In this document: positions 7,255 through 17,377 of the stretch, piece by piece
Layout of the letters: every line of letters starts with the position of its first letter
How positions within the stretch are numbered: position 1 is the first letter of the stretch
DNA from: Hysterium pulicare CBS 123377
Taxonomy: Eukaryota > Ascomycota > Dothideomycetes > Hysteriales > Hysteriaceae
Direction of reading: 5' to 3'
Assembly: GCA_000467715.1 (NCBI GenBank)
Contig: AJFK01001022.1
Location: 1-22,442, forward strand
Length of the DNA stretch: 22,442 bases
The notes under the pieces: model-generated
Databases searched by the model: none
What the model saw: the letters and a program-made list of their open reading frames with translations, nothing else
What the model was told of the DNA's origin: nothing
Program-made: the position numbers and the translations under genes

Positions 7255-9883
7255 ATGGACCTGACCTCCAAATTCACGTCCATACAGGAGATAGTGTCGG
7301 CCGCCTTGGTCTCCACGACGCGATCCACCTCGCAGCTCAACGCAACCGACGTAGCATTCCAGCGCTCGCTCAACTTAGGCGTTGCAACAACCTTCGACAA
7401 TCAGAATGCGCGTCTTCTCGCTCTGGCGCAGCGCCTTCTCGAGACTGCGGCATCGGGCTCGGAGGTTGTAGGTCCAAAACTGCCCGACACCGATGCCATT
7501 GATGGCTCTTGGAGAGGTGTAGTTGATGTCGTCGACAGCTTGCTTGAAAGAGCCGACACGAGCCTGGATGAGTATACTGGTGTGATCAAAAGGTGGAGCC
7601 CTGCACAGGAACAAGTAAGATGGCCCTGCAGAGAGCTGTCTCCTACTACCATCTAACGAGGAGAAAGTCTTTCACTCAGAAACCGCGCCTCCTTACAAAT
7701 ACTTTCCGATCGAAGGACCTACCGAAGCCGCAGGTGTTATTTGACAACGTGCCAGAGAACCATGAAACGGGTGGATTCAGGCCACTGATCTCATCTAAAC
7801 CGCATGCCAAGGTTTCGTTGGAGAAGAGTTTGCGCCCATATCAAGATGAAACCAGCCATGAACAGTATAGTTTCCCCATTATTGTTCTTCTGAATATGCC
7901 CCCCTCTAGAATAGCATGCTAATCAATTGGCCAGATATCCACATCCTTATCAAAGCGAGATCGAGTCTTACATATATCCTCCCTCAGTATACGCCAAGGT
8001 CGAACCTATTCCATATCTACCGTTTGAAGACACATCGGCCACTTTTGTGGACACCCCAGAAGCCCTGGCTATAATGTTGGCAGAACTTAAGACTGCCAAG
8101 GAGATAGCCATTGATCTAGAGCACCACGACAATCGGTCCTACATCGGCATTGTATCGTTGATGCAGATTAGTACAAGGAATAATGACTGGATTGTGGACA
8201 CTTTGAAGCCTTGGCGACGACGGCTGGAATGCCTAAATGAGGTTTTCGCAGATCCTAGCATACTCAAGGTACTTCATGGTGCCTATATGGATATCATTTG
8301 GCTTCAGCGAGACCTTGGTCTCTACATCGTGGGTCTTTTCGATACCCATCATGCAGCGAGAGCATTAGGTTACCCTGGGGGAAGTTTAGCGTTCCTTTTA
8401 CAGAAGTTTGTGGGCTTCCAAGCGCAAAAGCAATATCAAATTGCTGACTGGCGATTACGGTATGCATGAATACTCCAGAGCTACCACATGATCAATTGCT
8501 AATCACTATGCCAGGCCCTTACCAGCAGAAATGTTTGATTATGCTCGGTCTGACACGCATTTCCTTCTCTACATATACGACAACATGCGCAATGAACTAA
8601 TTGACAAATCCAACTTTTCAAAACCAGAGAACGATGTAATTCAACGAGTGTTCCAAAAGTCCCAGGAAACAGCATTACAACGCTATGAACATCCAACTTA
8701 CGACGTTGAACTAGGCCAAGGTTCAGTGGGCTGGTACAAACTTCTGAGCCGTACTCCGGCTGTATTCACAAACGAGCAATTTGCTGTCTTCAAAGCTGTC
8801 CACGCATGGCGAGATAAAGTTGCTCGAGAGGAAGATGAAAGCACACACTACGTTATGGCTAATCACGCTGTGTTCAGTGTGGCACGGACACTGCCCCAGG
8901 ATAAAGCAACACTTCTGGGTGTCGCCCAACCTCTATCTCCTCTGCTTCGCCAGCATGCTGACGAGCTTGTTTCAGTCATCGCTGGGGCAAAGGCAGAGGG
9001 AGTAAATGGTCCTGATATGCATCTTGTACTGGCCAAAGTTGAGGGGCAAAATGCCAAATCGTCTACGCCAAGTCAAGATAGTGTTTCCTCCGTCCCATCG
9101 CCCGTTGTTAAATCAGCGCCTGCCCTTGCAAAGCTTGAGGCGCTTCCTATGCGGAGCACCTCCTCTCGATTGTGGGGCACGGCGTTTCCCAGCAGCGTGT
9201 GGGTACAGCGCCGTTCATTGTCAACTTCAAACATTCGGCTTGCCCTTCCGTTACCCCAACTGACGGCTGAAATATTCGCCGACACAGCAGATTCCTTCAT
9301 GTTACGTAAAACGCCCACTAATGCACCTGCTGCCGTAGCTGAGCACGCCTTTACAGGAAGAAGAGACAGGGCTCGAGAAGATCAGGATGATGGTGTTTTC
9401 ATTATCAAGCAGCTTGGTGCATCACGGAAACGGAAGCATGCAGATGTGGTAGATATATCGTCTGATGGCCCCCAGTCCGCTCCTAGCACATCGCCTACGG
9501 AAGCCATAGGCGACTCTCCGGTGGATGCAGATGGTGACTTAGAAGATGTTTCAATTCCCCGACATCAACTCCTTGAAGATGAAAAAATCCGGCGGAAGGC
9601 AGAGAAAAAGGCCGCAAAGAAACTCAAGAAACAGCAGAAAGCACCGAGTGCGGTTGCTGGGAACGGTGAAGAAATGTCCGTTGGTCGAGACTTGGAGCCT
9701 TTTGATTACACAAACGCCCCTTCTGTACTGACAGAGCAGAACGATGACGCGGGGGTGAGCAAGGCTGCAAAGAAGAAGAACAATAAGGAGTTCAATCCAT
9801 ATGCAAGGGCTATGGATGCACCGAAGGGACTTGGTAGATCACAGCGAGAGACTGCAGGTCGAAGCAAGACTTTTCAGCAATAA
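7255..9883 (+). CDS. RRP6: Nuclear exosome 3'-5' exoribonuclease RRP6 (four exons)
   Basis: Exons are 7255-7614, 7680-7864, 7935-8459 and 8515-9883 (introns 65, 70 and 55 bp); the product is 812 residues. Rrp6 is the nuclear exosome exonuclease (human EXOSC10) that trims 5.8S rRNA and snoRNA precursors and degrades faulty nuclear RNA. The N-terminal 120 or so residues fit the PMC2NT region that binds Rrp47. The DEDD-Y catalytic domain follows: IAIDLEHHD (D242, E244), HGAYMDIIWLQRDLGLY (D301) with LFDTHHAARALG, and AEMFDYARSDTHFLLY (Y366, D370). An HRDC domain lies around 430-510. The tail is Lys-rich (RKAEKKAAKKLKKQQK) and fits exosome-binding and nuclear targeting. The second intron uses the GTATAG donor at 7865, giving HEQYPHPYQSEIE; a donor five bases later breaks the frame. 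All catalytic residues are intact. Confidence 0.95.
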
Positions 9884-10097
9884 CCGGGGGTTTCCTTGTC
9901 TTTCTAAGCATGAGAACGCAACGATGCATGTTTGGTGTTAGCTAAGGTCAATACTCATAAGAAAATACCACTCAAGGTTTTGCTCTTTCATCTCCTGAAA
10001 ACATCAGGACAGACCTTAAGAACGAGTAATATGCAGAGAAACTCTTCATACATGCTAACACCAGATATAGAACAATAAGAATGAGCCGACCATATCC

Positions 10098-13000
10098 TTA
10101 CTGCAGATGCCTTGAAAGTACATCATGATCCTCAGCACATGCCAAGTAGCTCTCGGCTTCATGAATCGTTGGCCAGCCTTCCCACTCCGGCACGTTCTCA
10201 ATCTGCTTCTTCACTAACTCCATGAGCTCGTTCGCTACTCCGGTCTGCTTTCCTACAGGACCCTCCCAGCTTCGCTCGAGAAAGACGCGCAGAGCAATCC
10301 GAGTGCGTTGCAAAGCCGCCAGCCCTCCCCTTTGTGCCTTGGCTCTTGCCGTGACCTCAACATGCGATGAAACCATCCAAGAGGAGAAAGAGTATAAGCC
10401 TTCGTAATCGCGGAGAGTACCCAGGGCACGGACGTAGGAATGGAGAGCAGCAGGTCCCGGAATATGATGAAGGCGGTCAGATTTCAACGTGGTTTGGGCC
10501 GTGCCTAATGGGCCATCTGAAGCGCAAGTAGTTAAGGTGCGGAAGAGGGAGCGTATGTATGCGGCACCTGACATTAATAACGAACGCGCTTCACTACTTT
10601 GACTAGCAGATTGAATACACGACGATACTGCTCGTTCCAGTGCTATACAGACCAGTTGGAACTGTTCGGCATCGAGCTCAAGGTCGATGGCTTCCATGTG
10701 CGAGACGAGGTTCCGCATCATCCTGTAGCCGGATATGCGAGGACTGGTTGCGCTCTGTTGTGGCCGGATGCGGCCAGATGGATGCGAAAGTTTCTTCATT
10801 AATACGGTCCAGGCGGGTCTGTATCGTGGCTTGCATCCGATCAAGAGAGCGTAGGCGTAGTTCGTCGGATGTCTTCGATCAATCTCTAGGTTGTATCGTT
10901 CATCGGCGATATGTGGAAACAGAGGGAAGGCGATGTCCGAGCCTTCAGGAACGTCGTCGTAACGACACAGAAATCTGAGAAATTCAGTGAAAACGTAAGG
11001 GGGAACTTGTGATATGATTGTGTTGGGATCCTGGACCGATACATTGAGAAGTTGATGTATAGAATATCTGTAATTGTGTCGGGCAGATTGCCAAACCTGC
11101 ATGGCAAGCGATAGGCTAGGTGAAGCCTGGGATAAGAAGGCCAGGCATCGCCCCGATGGTTTGATACCATTAGTCACCATCCTGTTGTACAGCTCTTCAA
11201 AGGATGGTACTGGTTCAGAGATATAAACAGCGTCCTGCGATGAAGCTGGTTCTGGAAAGACTTCTCTCGTGTCACCAGGTAACAGCGGCAGAAAGGCTTG
11301 TGAATAGGAGTCTTCTTTAGCCATGTCTTTGCACACCTGATGTCCGCCCACTTCTGGGTAGAATAGCTGCTCAAATAGTGCATGGTAAACATTTTGATGT
11401 GCACGTACACCGGAGTGTTCGTAAGCAAGGAAACAGGCCCAAGCCTCCCTACGAGTTCGTGTCGCTCTCACTCGCGCAGCCCACTCGAAAATACCGAAAT
11501 AGTGGCGAGACCGAAATGCAGAACCACGTAGACGGGAAGGAATGTTGTCCATCATACTTCTGATTTGGATAGTTGGGCTACCGTCAGTATCCCATCCGGT
11601 GTATATTCCGGCAGTGTCCTCCCATGAATCGCCTGCATAGCCAGCATCGTACATACGCCTGATGATCCGAGATGCCCTAGAAATACCATGTTCGAGCCCT
11701 TTGTCTTCATCCATGGCGGTCCTGTTCTCTTTCCAAGGAGGCCATGCTTCCGACTTCAGCTGAGCCCAGTCTCGCTCCTGCACAGTTTTCATATGTGCAA
11801 GTTGAATTCTGGCAACGGATCTGAATCCTTCTTGTGAGACTACAAGAGCAGGGACTTGATTCGCCATGAATTGAAGCAACTTGAACTGCGCCTTCTCCTG
11901 CTTGAGAGCAGATATCATCGGATGAATTTTTGCGGGTAACGATAGGAGCGTCAGAAGGCGGTTACAGAAATAAGTTAGGTCGGAAACTTTCTCCAGCAAA
12001 GGCTTCTGTACTTTGAGATTTGCCTTCAAGAGTTTTACGGCTTGCATGATGAAGATTTCTATGACCTGAGGAAAGGCGTCGGGTAGGCATTGCCGCGCAT
12101 GGCGAAGCAATCGAACCACTAATATTTTTAATCTGTTCCAATCCAGTCGATCATCATTAGAAAAGCTACCCACTAGCGATGAGAGCAGCCGCTCTTGAAT
12201 ATACAGTAAGATGGTCTTCAAAGCCGAAGCTGTTATATGGTTCCGCCGCAAGAAAAGAAGCAGGATGAAAAGGGGCAGAACATCAGTGCCAGTTTTGAAG
12301 GTCGCAGCCGCGTTCAAGGATTTCCATTCGAGTAGTACCGACACCCACTTCTCAATGACATGGGGTCGGTAGCCTTTGGAGCTCAACAGCTCCACGTCCT
12401 CTTCAGTATACCATGTTTGCGCGTGGTCATGCAACGAATCAATGTGACTTTCCAGGTATCGGGCCAGGATATCATGGAGTCGACGCTCACCAACCAAAGG
12501 ATCAGGTGATTGTGCCTTGACTCTCCACAATCTTCTGGTTGTTTGGCTGTTCAGCCGGCGAGGGTTGATGTAAGACAGATCAAGCTTTCGGCGCCACAAA
12601 TGATCTGAATAGTGGCGCGGTCGCAATGAAGCCAAGGCCTTCAAAATCCTGTTGGATGGACTCGGCCTTCTCCACCTCCGCTTTCTCAGCCCTAACTGTT
12701 GTTTTGATGGTAAGGCGGGTTCGAGTATATGTCTCCGCTCGCTCGCAGCGTCCTTGTCGGGCTCACAGTCACCGGCCTCACGGGCGTCCGATAGAGAAGC
12801 AGGAGCATGCGCTGAAGAGAGCTTCCGTATCAGTCGGGGTTGGATACGGTTGAAGACTTTTCCGCATCGCCCATGGTGTAAATAGGATTTAGTAGAATGG
12901 AACCGTGAGGAGCGCAGGGGACGTATCGCCCAAGCAGGCACGGTAAGCTGCGACAGAGGCGTCAGCTTCAGAGCTTGTGGCCGGGAGCTGCAATTTATTT

Positions 13001-13099
13001 GGGACAGCGAGTGATGCTACAATGGGGTAAGACTTCTCGAAAGGACTTCCAGGCGTTGCGATCGACCTACCAGACTGAGGCAACAAGCTCGACGGCCAT
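10098..13099 (-). CDS. Large arginine-rich protein, probably mitochondrial PPR-like (two exons)
   Basis: A 947-codon open frame begins at 12941 with GTG, not ATG, so the true start must be upstream. The best model joins a short exon 13071-13099 (MAVELVASV) to 10098-12987 through an 83-bp intron (GTAGGT donor, TTGCAG acceptor), giving 972 residues. The mature N-terminus (AIRPLRSSRFHSTKSYLHHG and following) is rich in Arg, Ser and Lys and poor in acidic residues, which fits a mitochondrial presequence. The rest is helical with no catalytic motif. Segments such as FEELYNRMVTNGIKPSGRCL and YSFSSWMVSSHVEVTARA have the spacing of degenerate pentatricopeptide repeats. Fungal proteins of this size and kind often act in mitochondrial RNA processing or translation; here that is inference. 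The coding call is firm, the 5' exon moderate, the function tentative. Confidence 0.7.
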
Positions 13100-13755
13100 T
13101 GAGAGCAATGACGCATCGATAGAGGGAGCTACCTGGAACGACCAGGGGTAGATACAATGGCATTCATTGAAGGTGTTGGGGACGGCAGGACGGAAAGATG
13201 AAAGTCAAGTATTCAAGAGAACCGAGGGCAAAAAAACGAATCGAGAGATGGGTATAGGCTGAGCCACCATATCACGTGACTAACGGCACCCGATGCGGCT
13301 AGGCGTAGCTAAAATGAAGGAATGCCCTGATGCTGTGCCTGTGCCCACCTATGCCCGTGTAATCACATTTTCTTCTTGACGAGTCCCGCTCCTGCCACTC
13401 GCCCTTTTCGCCGCCTTTCATCGAGCTGCCCGGTGTTGCTTTCGTCGCTTGCGTTGTGTTGGGAACGACGTGCGAAGGAACCACTCACTCCCGCGTTCTG
13501 CAACTCTCCCCAAACCACATTCGACATTATTCCTGCGCACCAGCACATCCACTGCGCTCCACCACACGTCCCCATTCACTCCAAAAGCGCTTTGCGTGAT
13601 CTGAGCTGCACACTGTGACCTCCTGCGCCGAGCTCCCTCTGCTCGTATCGTGAGGGTGGGTGGTCCTGTGAGGGCATTCAGTCACCTCAAGCGGAAGCGC
13701 GTTGCATCGACGTGCATCGCTTGATAGCATCAACAGACGAAGACATTTCATCAGC
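13100..13755. promoter_or_regulatory. Divergent promoter with a TCACGTGA palindrome
   Basis: These 656 bp separate the start codons of the arginine-rich protein (-) and the prion-like protein (+). A perfect TCACGTGA lies at 13272-13279, about 175 bp from the reverse-strand start. A C/T-rich stretch (about 13370-13470) precedes the forward gene. Short frames here are not supported. Confidence 0.45.
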
Positions 13756-16585
13756 ATGGCCACCAACGGAACCCTTACCCCGCCCCACCTTCACGATTCT
13801 TCATCCTCTATCTTGGCCACCAAGCGAAAGCGCTCCAACAGCGGCACCACCGTCGAGATCAACGGCGCGTCTGCTGAAGTTGCCGATGAAGTTGCAAATC
13901 CTTCCAAGCATGGCCTACAGGAAGTCATGGAAGACATACTAGCTGTTCTAAAGAGGTTTGTAGTCTTCTACTATTGTCACCCCTCGAAGCCGTGTCATGC
14001 CACACCAATCTTGCTTAATCTCAAGTATTCTGATTTGCGTGATGAATAGATATGATACTGAACCATCGATCTTACTTCACCCAATATCTACCTCCGCATC
14101 AGGATCTCATTCTGGCGAACCGTCCACTAAGCGCACAAAGTTAGCCCGCGACGACGACCCACCGACCATCACCATCTCCAACCTAGTGCTGGATGGCTCT
14201 TATGACTCTTTGGACCAATTGGCGAAGGATGTTGAAAGTGCGACCTCGGAAATCGTGACCTCCATGAAGTCGAAAGAAGGGTCCCCAGGCATTAATCAGA
14301 CACTAGAAGACACTCGAGCTCTTACCAGTGTACTTGCTTTCCAGAAAGTATTAAAAAATATGATCACTCGAGAGACGCAACGGAAGGCGCATTGGTCCTC
14401 AACATCGGCCGAGTCTATCGAGAATGGCGCTTATGATACCAATGCCAGAGGCACCAAATCAAACGTAAAACTCCAAGATACCACCGCAGCGAACGATGAC
14501 CAAGGAGGCCGTGCCGTTTTGACTTTATATGGCAATGCTGGAGCACCTAAACAACTCTTCTCAAGCCTCCAACAGCCAGCTCGCATTCCATCGTCCGACT
14601 CCGGAAATACTGACGATATGGACGCTTCAGTCAAAATCACAATTCCTCTCCGAGAATCCAGTCTGCCCAATATTTTCTCCACCACGAAGATATTCCCCGC
14701 CCATGTGGACGACTTAGATAGCGGAAAGAAACCCGGCCCAACTTTTGGCGAACTTTTTGCTCCTCCTGCAAATATACCGCAATTGAGCCCCCCCAAGCCA
14801 GCAAAACAGTTGACAACTCGGGGGACCACCATCAGTTTTGTGCCTCACGGGTTACTTCCAAAAGCCAACCGCAAGGGCCCGTATATGTACCCAACACAAA
14901 ATCTAACTACAGGTCAATGGCTGGGGTACAGCGGTGTTGATGCACCTAAAGAACCATCCTCTCCAACAGCGAAGCAAAAGAATCGACAGCGTGCCCTCAG
15001 CACCGGCGAGGCGCAGCTACCACCTTCTGAAGCGACGCTTATGGCCCTTAAGCTCGCCAAAGAAGATGCATTGTTTCGCGGCGCCTACTCAAGCTTCGCA
15101 CCCAGCCGAGACGATGCTGCAGCTATTGTGCCCGAAGACACCAAGAACAGAGTTTGGTGGCGAAAAATTGGCGAAAGGCGGTTCAATGAGGCATTTGTGG
15201 TCGACCCTGCCTTGGAGAGCTTTCAAGGTCTTTCTCCTGCTGCAGTTATATCTAATGTTCCAGATGAGGAAGAACGCTTCAGAGAGGCTGTTGACAGCTT
15301 TGAGCCACTCAAGGATGATTATGCCACGAAACTTTCTGCTCGGCAAGATTTAGACAAGGATACAGAAGATATACTCTTGGAGATTTCAGAACTCCTAGAG
15401 ACATTGGCCTCTCATCAACGAATTCGAAACTCTTCGTTGGCCACGAATCCTCGCACTCCGGTTATACAGAATGCTTCTCTTGCGTCTCTTGCAGGGAGTC
15501 CCTCCGCTCCGTCTTCCGAAGAGATTGATGTGTATCAGATGTTGAAGTCACAGCTCTCACTAATGATATTGAGTTTGCCACCGTACGCAGTTGCAAAATT
15601 GGACGGCGATCAGCTCGCGGTGTTAAACATCAGCCGAACGATCCTAGTAGACACTGAAGATTACCGCGGTGTCTTGGAAGAAGACCAGGTGTCACGGCTT
15701 GCCAAACAGACTGCCTTGAATGCCGCGGCTGGTCCTGCTCCAGTTCCGCGCATAGGATCCCATTCGCACTATCCCGCTACGAGTACACAGTATCCTCGCA
15801 CTACACCTGTTGCTCACGCTCCTCCTCCCTCTAGATCGTCACAGAGCTCTCAATCTTACTATTCGCAACAGCAGGCGCTACACAAATCCCCTTCCATGCA
15901 CTATCCACGGTCTACGAATGGTTCCACCCAGCAATATCAAACACCCCGAACCGCTTATCCCCCTACCCAAGTATACGGCCAGCAGACTCCAAGGCCCTCT
16001 TATAGCCAGAACAGCTCGGGGCAATACTATTCACAACGATCTTCGCAGCCAAACAATTACAATATGGGTAATGCACAGTACTACCAGTCTACTCCACAAA
16101 CGCAAACTCGCTATCCGCAGCAAGGTGGGGGGGCTTACCAGCAGCGCCCGCAGAATACACCCATGTACGGCTACAACTCTTCGCAGAGCCCCCACATGCG
16201 CACTGCCTCCCCACTTAAGACTGGTCAGCATCCCACACAGCAAGGGCAATCTCCGTACAATGCGTCTCGTGCATCTTATGGCACCACGAATGCTCAAATG
16301 CGTGGAGGGGGTTATTTCAATCAGCCGACGGCCCAGACATCGTCTCAATATGGAACTCCGCAACCAGCAACACCCTCTGCGCTAGGCCCAAGCGGCTTCC
16401 ACACTTCTATGAGTGCAGAGCAGCAGCAGACGATGATGGACCGGCAACGTGCACTAGCCATGCAGCCGCAAGCCAGGATGACAGCTCAAGGCAACGTGAA
16501 TGGACAAGGCTCAGGCACTCCACAGCCACCAAGCGGACAGTATGGCGGGCAGCAACAAATCAATGGCACCCCAATGGTAGCTTGA
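13756..16585 (+). CDS. Conserved fungal nuclear-type protein with a Q/Y/S/P-rich prion-like tail
   Basis: Exons are 13756-13955 and 14050-16585, joined over a 94-bp intron (GTTTGT donor, TAG acceptor), giving 911 residues; the join reads AVLKRYDTEPS. The N-terminus is Ser/Thr-rich with TKRKRS, then a short helix HGLQEVMEDILAVLKR and a second basic patch, TKRTKLARDDD. A helical region around 110-180 is followed by the best-conserved block, ISFVPHGLLPKANRKGPYMY then PTQNLTTGQWLGYSG (about 325-360), and by RGAYSSFAPSRDD and NRVWWRKIGERRFNEAF (about 435-455). After another helical region, residues from about 630 to the end are low-complexity and rich in Gln, Tyr, Ser, Pro and Asn. The layout suggests a chromatin or transcription cofactor, but I recognise no named subunit and assign none. 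The gene call is firm. Confidence 0.8.
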
Positions 16586-17377
16586 TCTAGCCGCTCCGCT
16601 TGCAGTACTCTGCTTCAAGATCTGAGTTAAGATCCGTCCTTCAAGGCGATTTCTACCCCTCCATTGTGGTACAGGCGAAGGAAGATGGATGACACCCTGT
16701 CTTTCTGCGAAGTTTCAATGTTTCGATACATCAGGGGAGTGTGTATTGTGTGTTGTTCTACGGAGTTCTACACCTTTTTTCTTTCTATTTTATCTCGGTC
16801 CTGGATAGACTATGCCATGATTTGTAATGGGTATTGGGAATAGATGTATTGGCGATACGGCTCTCAATGGGGTTTGTTAGCACAACTCATAAATTAGGTT
16901 GAGTTTGTCGAGAGGTCGTAGAACTAGCGCACTGTTACAAGATTTCTTCAAAAGGTTTGTTTTACTATGCATTGACAGCCACGGATGTGCTTTTGTGTTG
17001 TCGAGACACCCACGGAGGGCTACCAGCATAGCTTGTGCTTGCCACAATATAAACGATATCAGAATATCTCAGATAAGTACCATGATGTAGGATTACTCAT
17101 TACGCTTGCATGCAGGTGGCATTGTGCACTTCACCTAAGCATTCCTCAGTGATACTGTATATACAGGATATGTAGGCAGCTTGGTTTACTATTTTGAGAT
17201 GTCTTAGCGCACTGATCTGCCTGACATGCCAGGCAGGCATCGGAATGACGTTGTGTCGCTTACTATGTGCGACCGTGGACGCGAGTTTGCACATGCACGT
17301 GAAAGCATTGCGTACGACGAGCCACAGCTACTCTCTCCACAGCTTTCCTCTCAACGTCATGAAAACCCTTCCACGCC
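16586..17377. other. Intergenic region: 3' UTR of the prion-like gene and SRO7 promoter
   Basis: No convincing reading frame. The first part should be the 3' untranslated region of the upstream gene. A GCACGTGA element at 17295-17302 lies 76 bp before the SRO7 start codon. CTGCCTG (17217-17223) and CAGGCAG (17230-17236) form a 7-bp stem over a 6-nt loop. Confidence 0.5.

Noticed and set aside
7865-7871. Alternative RRP6 donor GTTTCC at 7870 instead of GTATAG at 7865
   Set aside because: Using 7870 puts exon 3 out of frame. The 7865 donor restores the expected HEQYPHPYQSEIE sequence.
12889-13116. 75-codon reverse-strand frame starting MRHCSQWPSSLLPQSG
   Set aside because: It overlaps the 5' part of the arginine-rich protein in another frame. 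Its ATG could serve as an alternative first exon of that gene but is not a separate gene.
16031-16363. 110-codon reverse-strand frame opposite the prion-like tail
   Set aside because: It is a shadow of the repetitive Gln/Tyr/Ser codons on the forward strand; its composition is biased and the forward gene is clear.
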